A DNA stretch of 64,000 nucleotides from Saccharina japonica (Eukaryota; Sar; Phaeophyceae; Laminariales; Laminariaceae): positions 458,866-522,865 of the forward strand of contig MEHQ01000463.1 of the NCBI GenBank assembly GCA_008828725.1, in the 5' to 3' direction. Shown one piece after another: positions 25,141 to 36,932 of this stretch. The notes beneath the pieces are model-generated. The model did no database searches, was not told the origin of the DNA, and saw only the letters and a list, made by a program, of their open reading frames with translations. Position 1 is the first letter of the stretch; each line of letters starts with the position of its first letter. The position numbers and the translations under genes are program-made.

Positions 25141-27620
25141 GACTCCTGTTAGGCTCTGCTGGAGGACTGGATGAGCAACAGCAAGCAGGAAGCCATGCCA
25201 CGGAGCCGTTCGAGAATAGGGAAGAGCACGACGGTGGAGATACCGCAAGCCTCGGTCTCGCTCACATGCCGCAGGGTTAGTGGAGCAGGCGGGCATCCAT
25301 CGTTCGACGGCTGTGTGGGCAAAGACGAGAGAGACTCCGCACTCTGTATCGTATCATCAGTCTAAACATGAGGCTATAAATAGCCAGTGCGTTCAATCGG
25401 CTACGCCTCTCATAGTAACCCTTCGAAGCCACACATAGTTAGGGCAACGTCGTCGAGGATAAATAGCTAGCAATGCCATCTCAGCGCGAGCAAGAACTGT
25501 GGTTTTCTCTCCCACGCCTGCAGCGTTGTTTGCGAAAGAAACACGGCAGAGGGAGAGGGGTACCTGAGAGCAGACCAGGGCAGAGGTAAAGAGAGAGGAG
25601 AAGAGAGAGGCAGAAAATCAACGACCGCTTGCCCCTGGGGACAACAGAGATTGGCAGAACCAGTCCTTGCTTACCAACGGGCGGCTGAGGTCTGGGTTGT
25701 GCGTCGCCATGCCAGGTGCTGTTGCTTGAGCTGCTGTTGCTGGTCCTGTGGTCTGCGTGCTCGTCACAACGCTCGCTTGCGTGGTTAGATGAAATCAAAT
25801 CGCCAACGACCAAATATGACCCACGACACCCAGGCGACATTTTTTTCATTGAAACCTGGTGGAGTGTGGTTCCAAGCTTGGAATTGGTACACGTTTAATT
25901 CTCGGTGCTTCGTTCTAAGCTCATACACATCATGCATCCATTTTTTACTACAGTACTTCATGAGTGGTCAGAGTACACGTCTACAGTGGTGGTCCCGTGT
26001 TACTACTGTACAATGTAAACTGTATAATGCTACCCCAATTTTGTGCTGGGCCCCAATTGAGTGCGATGAAATGGCATGTCACAATTTCGTCCAGAAAGTT
26101 AGATTTTGTTTGGCTGGCGCACTATCCACTATAATCACGAGGCCGGTATTTAAGTAGTGCGGGCCCCTCACTATAGCAGGGCGTTCCCACCTCCATGTCA
26201 CAACGTACTCGTACATCCGCTCAGTACATCAGAGCAGCCGTAATCGTAGTATTGTACAGTATAACCAGCACACTACTGTACAGTAGAGTAACATTACTGC
26301 ACCACCAGTTCTCAGCTCGCTGTAGCCCCATCTCCCGAGTAAAGATGTGTAAGCACGTTTACTCCGTCATTTCCTTGGAGCTTTGTTTGGTCATTGCAGT
26401 AGATCCACATCAATGCACTCCCCGCACTATTTAGGGTAGTATGTAGCTGCAAAATTGGAATGTCCATATATCCCGGGATAGTGCGGTACCTCACTGCACT
26501 GGGATCCATAATAGTGCGGTACTGTGCTATCCCGGGATTGTTCTGGGTCCCCCTTTAGTGCGGGTATAATTGACTCCTCTGCAAGGCGTCACAAATGAAG
26601 AACCACGATCCCCGTACTCCGTGCCTGCATCGCCAAAGCTTGATGGAGCTCTACAACAACAGTACTCACACTCTACGTACAGCTTGTACACCTTGAATAC
26701 TGTGTGTGTTGGTATGTGATATCTCGGTACGTAATAGACACACCGACATTGACGTTTGATGTATGATGTGTATGCAGTTGTGTTTGAAGCGCCGAAAAAA
26801 CGAAATTTTGGTAATCCAAGCTTGGAACCATACTCCACTACAGGTTTCAATGAAAAATGTCGCAGCATCGGCGGGCTACAATTTGATCATTGACCATTTC
26901 ATATATCACAACTCCTTCACCGCGCAAGGAGGCCTGCAAAGCCAACCGAGAGACACAACTCAGACAACAGGACCGCCAAAAGCAGCAGAAGCAACATCAA
27001 CCGACATGGCGACGCACAACCCAGACCTCGACCGCCAGCTGGTAAGCAAGGGCTAGTTCTGCCTGCCTCTCTGTACAATGCTCTACTCGTAGGTGTGTGC
27101 TCCACCTGCTGTCTGTGGTGATGCTTTCCCCAGGGGCAAGCAGTAGCGACAGCGGTCGTGGTTTTTCTCCCTTTCTCCTTCTCTCGTCGCCTCTGCTCTG
27201 CTCTCCGGCCTTTTGCTTCTTCTCTCGTCTTCCTTGCGTAGAACACATGGAGGCGAGGGAGAGAAAACCACAGCTCTTCCCGCTGAGAAGGTACTGCCAG
27301 CTGTTTGGCTTTGACTATGTTGCATGGCCATAGCTCGAGGGGTAGATNAATCTGAGGCGTAGCTGACTGGACGAGCATCTCGCGTGTAGAAGTTGGTGGT
27401 GCAACAAGTAGAGAGTGTCAGTGAGTGCGGAGTCTCTGTCGCCTTGCCTAGCCGTCGAACGATGGATGCCCACCTTCTCCACTGACCCTTCACTGCATGT
27501 GGGCGAGAACGGGGCTTGCGGTATGTCCACTGCCGTGCCTTCTTTCTTCTTAGGCGACGCTGTGTCCTGGCTTCCTGCTTTATCTGTGGACCAACCAGTC
27601 CAGATACCTGGTATATAGCC
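25141..27620. repeat. Diverged inverted repeat with arms of about 0.75-0.8 kb
   Basis: The left arm, 25141-25900, pairs with 26800-27620 in reverse; matching words include AAGCAGGAAGCCA, GCATCCATCGTTCGACGGCT and TTCCAAGCTTGGA. The arms are clearly diverged, with indels, so this is older than the other inverted repeats. The centre, 25900-26800, has no recognised gene. An N lies at 27347. It could be a non-autonomous element with long terminal inverted repeats, or two old insertions facing each other. Confidence 0.6.
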
Positions 27621-28436
27621 GATCAAGGCAGGAATCTCACATTTTACACCCCCTCGTAAAGTTTTCATATTTTCTCTTTTTTTCGTTTCCATTTGCTCGC
27701 TGCCTGTGAAGTATCGTATACAGTCAGTGACTCTCATCCATTGCTCTCGGTCTGGCTGCCTGATTGCCCAAGTGAGAGTACGCATCCCTATGCGAGATTG
27801 CGAGATTGCATTATCAGATCACCAGAGCTGCAGTATCTATAGCAGAATATATCGTTCCTCACACTCCCGTATGCAATTGCAATCATCCTGTGATCTTGCA
27901 GCACGAGGTCACGCCAAGGTAACACGAATAGGCCTGTGACGGGTGGTCGGCCGTCTAGACTTGATATACTAGGTTTTAGTGTGGAATCTCCTAAAAGTGG
28001 GACTGTCGGCGTCTGCAATAGCCGTGTCCTCACATATTTTCTATCCAGAGTGTATGATGGAGATAGATGAGGTACCAATGCCAATTCAGTGCAAACAAGT
28101 TGAAACATGATACCGGTACAGTATGAGTGTATTGGACGGTATGTACCAGGCATAGTTTACTTGGTATAGGCCACTACAGCAGTAGTCTGAATACTGTAAA
28201 TTGAGTGTTATACCAGGTATTTCGTACAGCACGTATGCAAAACGCTTCATTACGGTGGTTCTAATCATAGTAATATTCTACGTAAACACAGTGAGTACCC
28301 CTATATCCAGAGAAGTTTACATACCACGAAATTAGCGCTCCTAATTATGCTTCGTCCTTTCCCGGTGGAATATTACATGGGCTTTATTCCGGTCCACTCG
28401 ATCTGATGCTATTTGCACTTTTAGTCATAAATAGTC
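27621..28436. other. Unassigned spacer
   Basis: No repeat, domain or RNA gene recognised. Confidence 0.35.
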
Positions 28437-29763
28437 TGTTTATTGATTATCTTTCGAATTGCATTGTCATTATCGTTTTTCTGGGTTGGGGGAGAGAGAG
28501 AGTTCTCTTCTCGGCCAGACACACCTATCGCAGCCTCCTGCAATCCCCTATGCATCTCGCCCATACATCTACCGTCTCTCTCTCCCTAATACGAAACCAG
28601 CCGGGTTCCTAACTATTACCGCCTACAGTCGTCTCGGATGACCTCCGAATGGTACCGTACCTTTCGACTCCTCCGATTTAACTCAAGCATTAAACAAAAA
28701 CAATAATAAAAAAACAAATACGGAACCCGGCTACTTCTACCTCTCTCCATCCCCCCCCTCTCCCCCTTCGAAAGAAAAACAGCGGCGGGCGGGGGGGAAA
28801 TAAAGGCTCAAGCGTCAGTCTTCGTTGGCTAGCCAACCGACTTCCGGATGTCTTCCTGCTTTTCCCGCAAGACATCCCTCTGACTCGCTGGTGGCCGGCG
28901 TAGGTGTGCCAACGCGTGTGCTCGTTACATACTACTACTGTACTGGCTATTTAGGGTCCCAGTGCCCCAAATACATTTACCATTCTATGATCCCCGATCC
29001 CCGATGCTGACATGCTAAATTCTCTTAGGTACAATAAACCACGGTTTGTTCTTTGACACTCCGGTAGCGGAGGCCGATACTGCGTGTATGAACAAACCTG
29101 TCCTCTCCTCTTGTCGTTGTGGCAAGTCTACTGGAGTAGTGAGATAGGAATATGCCCTTCGAGCAACGGTGGAGTTAGTAACGGAGGCAGGTTGTAATCC
29201 CGATGAGTTCGCCCTGTACTCGTTGCGTATCGGACAAGCCACCACGCTCGCGGCTGCAAGATGCAAATATCCGGAAGGCGCTTTCGACCGTAGGATACAT
29301 ATTGGAACGAGGGATTAAAAATGGTAGGAAGGTAGAAGTCCGACGCGTACAAGGCGTATAGGAATGATAACATACCTATAATGGGGGTTTGAGCAGGGTC
29401 CAACGTAAGCTATCTAACGTTGGACACGTGAATGGAAGGTGAGGCACCCGGGAGAAGGTACAGCCTGGGGTAGGAAATGACAACTAGTGTACTGCAACAG
29501 TAGTCTCAAATTACCTCGGAGTTGGAGGAGTCGAATGGTACGGTACCATTCGGAGGCTCGGTCATCCGAGACGACTGTAGGCAGTAATAGTTAGGAACCC
29601 GGCTGGTATCGTATTAGGGAGAGAGAGACGGTAGATGTATGGGCGAGATGCATAGGGGATTGCAGGAGGCTGCGATAGGTGTGTCTGGCCGAGAAGAGAA
29701 CTCTCTCTCTCCCCCAACCCAGAAAAACGATAATGACAATGCAATTCGAAAGACAATCAATAA
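28437..29763. repeat. Composite S'(inverted)-R-S block
   Basis: 28437-28680 is the reverse complement of the end of S (29520-29763). R lies at 28741-29102 and S at 29103-29763. The outer ends are therefore inverted relative to each other (TTTATTGATT and AATCAATAAA) with about 240 bp of pairing, as in a transposon with long terminal inverted repeats, but I could not find a target-site duplication. Confidence 0.6.
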
Positions 29764-31195
29764 AGGGTTTTCAAGAACCCCATCATTATTAGTGCGGGTA
29801 GGCGCACTATTCGCGAAATCACTGGGTTTCAGCATAGGACGCAGCCAACAACGAGGGTTACTGTATGCAGGTGGCACGGTAGTAGTGCATGTAACAAGCG
29901 AGGGATATAGAAGATGTAGTATGTATGTATACGGGTACAAGCCTGCGTCCGTTTGCGGGTGAGAAGAGAACAGCATCTGGCAAATACTGCACAGCGGTAA
30001 AAACCACATCCTATACTGTACAGAGATGACAGGTTTTAGATCCATGATATATGTTACGCAATGTGCGCTGGTTGTACCAAAAGGGGATTATGTGCACAGC
30101 CCATCCATGTTGTTGTTCCTTTGGTTCCATTCTGCATTGACGTTCCGCTTGTACATCACAAAAACCATCACAAGGCTACACAATGAAGCCTGAACTTGCC
30201 CAATACGAAACACGTCCGTCCATTCACAAAATGAAAAGAACACCTTTTCAACACGAGCCAGACGCCCACGGAGAAAAACAGAGAGGCGGGACATTCCAAG
30301 CAATATATAATAGAAACAAGGACCCCAAAAAAGCCTACTTCCCGCACGCTCTACCTCAGGTTTTCCAAGAAAATCCCACGATATACAACGCCTCCTACGT
30401 TTTTGGGGTTGGGTTGCTTGAAAGCAGGAAAAGCATTAACACGGCAACGTAAAACTCGCAACATACTGACTCTTTAAATAAACATGCAAATTCAAACACA
30501 TACCAGATCCATCCGCTGCCAACAAACTACAACAAACTACAGCAGTAACTGCGAGGGGGAAAACGGCTCATTGTTTTAAGCGTAAGAAAAATCCCTAACA
30601 TCAGCCTCGCGCGATGGATTCGATGCATGCGCTTCGATCATCAACACCCTTGCCCTCTTGAGCAAGTGGCTGCCCTCGTTCAAGCCGCACGCTGCCGCGT
30701 AGCTTTCCAGGGGAGAGAAATGTTGGGAAAAATCCGCGTCAGGGGGGTGGCTCAGCGGACCCGTCTCCCGCTTCGTACGTTTCGGTATGATGCCCGCTTT
30801 TTGCGTACTCCCGCTTGCGGCAGGCGTAGGGGTTTGTTTGCACGAAAACCACGCGGGACAGAGGCGGTGGATTTCGCTCTCGCCGTCCTCCTCTAGCTCA
30901 CCGCATATACCCGTGTAGCCGGCCGCCACATCCTCCTCGACATTGGTGACCGTCGCGGGCTTTCAGTGTGAGGATACCAAGTTGGCAGAGTTCGCGCCTG
31001 CTGCACATGACATCGTGTGTCTCTGCTGCTATTCATGTGATAAGTAGGGGTATATGTTGCTGCTGCTGCTGCTGCTATGCGTAGGGGTATGTATGTGTAC
31101 GTGTCGGGATTCGTGTGGGACGCATCTAGGCGGGTTGTGGTGTGGCGTGACGTCAAACCCGCAATATACCCGGCACTCGAACTATATAACCCGCG
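29764..31195. other. Unassigned region
   Basis: Overlapping ORFs at 30183 (+), 30576 (-, 117 codons) and 30627 (+) have no known motif. 30560-30900 is more GC-rich than its surroundings and might be an exon of an unrecognised gene. A CTG run lies near 31056-31075. Confidence 0.3.
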
Positions 31196-31565
31196 CTATA
31201 GAAGGGCCTCGTATATGACCTGCATGCAACAATCTGATGGATCTGACACCATCGCTGTTCGGGAACCGGCGCATGGTTTTGGGCATGCCTGCACACATAT
31301 ATACCTGGTATGCGGCTACTGGTATATTTTGGCCGTTTGCTTCTGCTGGCAGCAGCAACAGCAGCGTGTAGAAACATAGAGATAGATCGTAGATACAGGG
31401 TGAGCCTTTCATATTGCTATTTCTTTTTTTGTGAGCGATGCTGTCTATCGCATCTGTTAAGAGAGGAAAGAGGTGGGTGTGTCCTCTTTCGACGCTTGTG
31501 AGACCCAAACGAAGTTCGGTAGCCTTGCCGATGTGCTTGAAACAGGTGTGGGTGGCTCTAAATCC
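31196..31565 (+). repeat. Dispersed module, second copy
   Basis: Diverged copy of 5590-5945, with shared words GATGGATCTGACACCATCGC, CATGGTTTTGGGCAT and GGTGGGTGTGTCCTC. Confidence 0.7.
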
Positions 31566-32639
31566 CTTTATATAATACGCTTCGGTAGTGACGATGATGG
31601 TGATGTCGTTTCGGATCTTCAGGACTATGCCGGTTTGGGTATGCCCTACGGGAGACCGGCTCTACCGTGCGCCACCCGACCCCGATCGGCGCCGGACCAC
31701 CGCCCCGGCCGCCCCACGCGTCATCCCTCGGTCACCCCGGCGAGAGAACGGGCGCCATCGCCGAACTCGGCCAGCGGGGGTTGGGGGAAGGCGGCCTCCC
31801 GGGGACGCCACGCTTTGTCCCCTGGAACGGGGCGGATCCGCGGCAGTGGAGGGGCTCCCAGCGTGTTCCGAGGGCTTTCCGGCGCGGGGTCTAACCCTCA
31901 CACTAAAATCAAGTTAAAAAACGTACTAATTTCAAGATATAAAATATTCATACTACGTCGTACGTAGAATCCATTTGTTTTTTTTCAACACTATAATCAA
32001 GATAACTTATTCAAAGAGTCCCCCAAACGTAAAAAATATGGATCTCCAGACCCTTTCGGTCAGAATCGAAATCCGTCTACAACTTGACGAGCTGGCGTTT
32101 TTTGCACAAATTTCAAGATAAAAAAGCCCAGACGTACAACAATCGAGGAAAAAAGAAAGAAAGAAAAAGGCCACTGCTATACGTACAAGGGCTGCGCATC
32201 CATACCGGCGTTTTGGTTTTGTCCGCTTTACGTACGTACGAGTACGTCCTGCTACTTTCTGGGCTGCTGCTGTTGCTATTGCTGCTGTGGTCGCATGCTA
32301 CGATAGAGGTACACCCTGATTTTTCTGAGCTCCGCCTAACTTGAGGAGCTCCATACGTCGCCGCAAAATAGGTTTTGGAGGAAAATAAAAGGGCTACGAA
32401 CCTGATAAAAAAATTCCATGGCCGCTGAGTCTAGTATGGAAAAGATTACTACGCAAGGATGAAAGTCAGACGAGTTTGGGTTAACGAGCATGACCATTCG
32501 GAAAAACGTTTCCACCGAAACGTGTCACTGAGACTACCTCTATCGTAGCACGACGCATGGGTTATATAAGGACTATTACTATTATTGCTGTACGTACTGG
32601 TGCTACTGAATACTGATTTCACACTGCTGTTATTGTTGT
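31566..32639. other. Unassigned region with a GC-rich island
   Basis: 31630-31900 is strongly GC-rich and open in several frames on both strands without any recognisable domain. The rest is AT-rich with no features. The pair GAGCTC..GAGCTC near 32325-32352 can form a small hairpin. Confidence 0.3.
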
Positions 32640-32830
32640 AGTGGGTGGGTGGATCGGTTGGTGCGTACGTCGTTGGGTGGGTGGGTCGGTGGTTGGGTGG
32701 GTGGGTGGGTGAGTGAGTGGGTGGGTGTGGGTGAGTATGTGAGTATGTGTGGGTGGGTGGGTGAGTGGGTGGGTGGGTGTCGGTGGGTGGGTGTCGGTGG
32801 GTCGGTTGGTACGCGTGGTTGACTGCGTGT
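32640..32830. repeat. GTGGGTGG minisatellite
   Basis: About 190 bases of degenerate GGTG/GGTGA units (GTGGGTGGGTGGGTGAGTGA). The G-rich strand has many GGG runs and could form G-quadruplexes. Confidence 0.9.
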
Positions 32831-32869
32831 GTCACCTTACCTGTGATCAGTGTGAATTGCGTTATACTT

Positions 32870-34150
32870 GGTATAGGGTGTGGATCGTGGCCCAGTTAAT
32901 ATTTGGTATTTTGGTTTTTGTTCGCTATTATATATGCCGGCCCCGCCCTGGCATGGTTCGGCGTACCACTACTGTAGTACTTTATATTTAGAGAATCGAC
33001 AAAAAGAGCAACAATACCAGTTCTTTGATGCAACGCATACATGAAAGCAGTACGAGTAGAGTCTTCCACCATTGTGGAGGGAGAAAGTTCTGGGAATATT
33101 CCCCATAAAAGCAAGCGGGAAACAAAAACAGGCGGGAAAACAAAACAGGGCTTTGTTTGCTCTCTCCTGATCCCACCCAAATGTGATATGACTGGGTGAG
33201 ACACAGAGTATCCCCTTGCAGGTTTGTCTATGAAGCATCCTTGGTGTTACTCACTTTCCGTAGAATTAAGCGTAGAAGAGAAGCAGCTTATATTAATCCC
33301 CGAACCAGATGACATCTGCCTCGGGACGGGCTTCACGTATGGCCCTCAGATCTTATAAATACCCCGAATACGAATGCCGTCCAAGTTATACGAAAACGAA
33401 CCAATTACCTGGTACAGAGGTAATTACCGGCCTTCCTAGCCCATACCATTACACAAACCTCATCCCACCCGGATATTATCCCATTTGGCACGCTGCTCGC
33501 ACCCACAAGGTGCAGAAAATATTATTAGCCCTCCACAGAAGCCGCCGGAGGCCTTGAGCGCGAAGCGCGAACCGTAAACGGTAAAAAACAAAACTCAAAT
33601 CCTCAAAAAAACAAATAAACAAATAAACAAATAAAAAAAACCGTCGCAGCCACCGCCGTGGAATCGATATAGGGTGTGGATCGTGGCCCAGTTATGATTT
33701 GGTAATTTTTTTTTTGTTCGCTATTATACCGGCCGCGCCCTGGCATGGTTCGGTGTACCACTATTATAATTATTATTATTATATTTGCCATCCGACAATG
33801 TGCAGCATGAGTATACGTAGTACTTTGTATTTAGAGAATCGACAAGAGCAACAAACAATACCAGTTCTTTGATGCAACACAACATGAAAGCGGTAGAGTC
33901 TTCCACCATTGTGGAGGGAGAACGTTCTGAGAATATGTCCCATAAAAACGTGCGGGAAACAAAAACAGGCGGGAAAACAAAACAGGGCTTTGTTTGCTCT
34001 CCTGATCCCACCCAAACCTGATCCCACCCGGATATGATCGCATTTGGCACCCTGATCGCACCCACAAGGTGCAGAAATATACTTAGCCCTCCGCAGGAGC
34101 CGCCGGGGGCCTTGAGCGCGAAGCGCGAACCGTAAACGGTCAAAATACCT
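32870..34150 (+). repeat. Direct duplication of about 0.5-0.7 kb
   Basis: 32870-33200 matches 33660-34020 (shared GAGGGAGAA.GTTCTG and GGAAAACAAAACAGGGCTTTG), and 33470-33590 matches 34030-34150 (CCTTGAGCGCGAAGCGCGAA). The copies differ by substitutions and by an insertion in the first. No gene recognised. Confidence 0.75.
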
Positions 34151-34399
34151 CAAATTCGTAAAATCGCCGAATAAAATTTTAAAAAAAACGCCGTCGCAGC
34201 CACCGCCGTGGAATCGAACCGGCGCCGTATATACGGAGCTGGGCACCACCATAGACCGCGGAGCAATATTGAATCCACTACCCCCACCTCCTCCACCAGT
34301 TGTTTCGGCTATTTATACTCGCAGGACGTGTATATATAGAGTCAAGGAATATTCCCAGTAATCTATATATCTACAATGTGGAGTACCCAGCTCGGTATA

Positions 34400-35360
34400 C
34401 ATGAAATATACCACAGATAGAGTACCTTGGAGTAAAGTAAGGAGTGTTGGAGATAAAATACTTCAGGTACTTCGTGTACTCGGAGTATTTCGGGGTTCGA
34501 TACTCCGGGATACTGCTCGTACTCGGAGTATTTCGGGTATGAACACTCTCGATACTGCTTGTACTCGGAGTATTTCGGGGGCTGATACTGCGGGTACTCC
34601 TTGTACTCCGAGTATTTGGGTCTTCAGTACTGTGCTCATATTCCAAGTACTCCGAGTATTCAGGCCGCCAGTCCTCTAATACTCTTAAGTACTCGGAGTA
34701 CGAAGTATACACGATACTCGCAGTATACTCGGATTGTGAAGTACGTTAGGAACATCTTTGCATCATTTTATAGACTCGGCCGTCATTTCTCCCAGGTTCT
34801 GGGAGCATGCGACTGGCGTTTATAGCATTTCAAATCCACAGATAGATGCTCCCATTACCTGCGAGTATAATCAGAGTATTTTAGAGAACAAATTACTCCA
34901 GATACTTTGTGTACTCGAAGTATTTCGGTGTTCAATACTCTCGATACTCGGAGTACTCCGAGTAATTTAGATGTTTGTACTCGGAGTTCTGCTTGTACTC
35001 GAGTATAATAAGTACTGCTCATACTCCCAGTACTCCGAGTAGTTAGGCCTTCAGTACTGCTCATACTCCAAGTACGGTACAGTACAGGACACCTAGTAAG
35101 AAACAGGGGTCTCTGGTCCAGGCTGGATTTCGTATTTGAAAGGGGGTGCTTTCTACACTAATTTCAAGATAAAGACTCCTGAATTTCTTGTTTTCCCCTG
35201 AATCTCAGCCTGGCTTTCTTATTAGCCTGTTTCTTATTAGGTGTCCTGTACTGTACTCTAAAACTCTCAGTACGCGGAGTACGAAAAATACTCGATACTC
35301 CGAGTATACTCGATACTCCGAGTATACTCGGAGTATCGAGTATACTCCGAGCATCTGTGA
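34400..35360. repeat. Cluster of TACTCGGAGTA palindromes
   Basis: More than ten copies of the palindromic-type word TACTCSGAGTA, often followed by TTTCGGGG, occur in both orientations between 34476 and 35350, with spacing that varies from about 10 to 70 bases. A TA-type MITE (35085-35248) is inserted in the cluster. Confidence 0.75.
35085..35248 (+). mobile_element. TA-flanked MITE (CAGGACACC family), copy 3
   Basis: 164 bp with ends CAGGACACC and GGTGTCCTG, TA on both sides, and the core CACTAATTTCAAGATAA. It resembles copy 1 closely. Confidence 0.8.
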
Positions 35361-35369
35361 ATATACCCA

Positions 35370-36322
35370 TTTGCCGACGCAGTCATAAACAATATCGATT
35401 CTTTGCCGATTTTTCGCCAACAGTCCACGAATCAATGGTGCACAGCCGTACCGAAAGCAAGATATGTGATGTGATAAAATAACCAGTCCACCAATTTATC
35501 TGACTCGAATCCTCTTTGGAGCTCGGGTCTCCTGCTTTGGGGCGATTCTCTGCCCTGAAACTCTTGGTCGTCTTGGATAGTACTCGTATTGTTCTTCGTT
35601 TCACGACTATAATGTTTTTTGTGATTCTACGAAAACGAAAAAAGGATTAAGAATTTTGTTGAAATTTTCAGTTTTTTTTCAGACGATGAACACCGTAAAA
35701 ATGATTGCAGCCCCTCGCCTTCCATTCCACTTATGCTACCACCGCCGTACACGCAACCGGTAAATACAAGAAGACAACTCTCATGATGCAATTTGTCAAG
35801 ATTGTTTTCGCGATGGTGGCGCTGCTCTTCGGCAATACCGTCGTGCTCGGAGCGGAAACGTACAAGGTGATACTCGAATGTGTGGTAGGCTGTAATGTAA
35901 ACATCCAGTGGTTATAGGCCATATATGCCTCGTATCATACCTGTTAGTACACAGCAGCATTCGTTTGTGTAGTACTCGTACTACAGTACAGGCTGATAAG
36001 AAAGCCAGGCTGAGGTTCAGGAGTAAAATATGAAATTCGGGAGTCCTCATCTTGAAATCAGTGTAGAAAACACCCTCTCTCGAATAAGAAATCCAGCCTG
36101 GACCAGATCTTCTGTTTCTTATTAGGTGTCCTGCACTTGTACTGCTGCTGTAAAGTGAAAGTTTCCCACTACTTATACGAGAAAACGGTTCACATACAAC
36201 CTCCTCTTGCTGCTTGCTGTAAACGTACGAGAAATATGTCCTCAGCTCTACTCGAGGGATATAAGACGCTGCATTGCGCCAAGGCCAGCAGGCTCGTCGC
36301 TTAGACGAAATATACAGCAAGC

Positions 36323-36411
<89 letters not shown>

Positions 36412-36698
36412 TAGTAGTAGTAGTAGTAGTAGTAGCAGCAGCTGTAGTAGGAGTAGTAGCAGTGGTGGAAACAGTAGCAGTAATAGGGAAACCTGTTTTG
36501 GCCGTAATGCTTCAATTTTTGTGCAGGCAGGAGGTGCAAGACGACACACGTCCTGTCTCACCCTGGTTTCGTTGGGCTGAGATGTTGGCTCAATGCCTTA
36601 AAATTTGGTTTGAGAGCGTAGCTAAGACGAGTGATTTGCAGATTTGCAGCGGCTCGGAAACACAAGTCTCGTATCCAGATCCAACCACCGTGCTTTGA
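35370..36698 (+). CDS. Small-ORF family copy 2: putative two-exon secreted peptide
   Basis: Putative exon 1 is 35786-35866: MQFVKIVFAMVALLFGNTVV then LGAETYK, 27 codons with the look of a signal peptide, ending at AAG|GTGATA. Putative exon 2 is 36531-36698, after GTGCAGGCAG: EVQDDTRPVSPWFRWAEMLA and onward to SYPDPTTVL-stop, 55 codons; both boundaries are phase 0. The intron would hold an AGT microsatellite and an inverted MITE. If spliced this way the product is about 82 residues, with a mature part rich in W, F and acidic residues. Alternatively exon 1 reads on as a 43-residue peptide. Three copies of exon 1 and two of exon 2 stay open, but substitutions among copies look close to neutral, so the gene status is tentative. 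The function is unknown. Confidence 0.35.
35989..36133 (-). mobile_element. TA-flanked MITE (CAGGACACC family), copy 4
   Basis: 145 bp, inverted relative to the others: it contains the reverse of CACTAATTTCAAGATAA as a diverged form and ends AGGTGTCCTG. The left terminus is worn. The related locus near 7850 lacks it, which marks it as an insertion. Confidence 0.75.
36315..36440. repeat. (AGT)n microsatellite
   Basis: About 120 bases of AGT with a few interruptions, at the position equivalent to the long array at 8052. Confidence 0.95.
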
Positions 36699-36932
36699 CC
36701 ACGAGGGTAACTCGAGACGGGAGTTGCGACGAACGCAAATCAGTCAGTGTAGGTGTGTCACGCGGCCATCTGCGTGTTTGCATGAAACCCGCGGTTCCCG
36801 GTCCCTGTTACAGCTGGAAATTCGGTTCTTCATTGCCGGCTCTTTTCATTTTTTTTTTGTGTTATTGCCATTGGAAACAAACGGCCACATTTTATTTTCC
36901 TGGAATTTTCCAGTCTTCCTCTGCCTGGAAAA

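Noticed and set aside
30745-30800. tRNA A-box-like TGGCTCAGCGG
   Set aside because: No B-box follows at the right distance and no cloverleaf can be drawn.
30576-30929. 117-codon minus-strand ORF in a GC-richer patch
   Set aside because: No recognisable motif, and an equally long open frame lies on the other strand.
34190-34260. tRNA-like B-box (GGTTCGATTCC on the minus strand)
   Set aside because: The bases flanking the loop do not pair as a T-stem, and no A-box or anticodon arm fits upstream.
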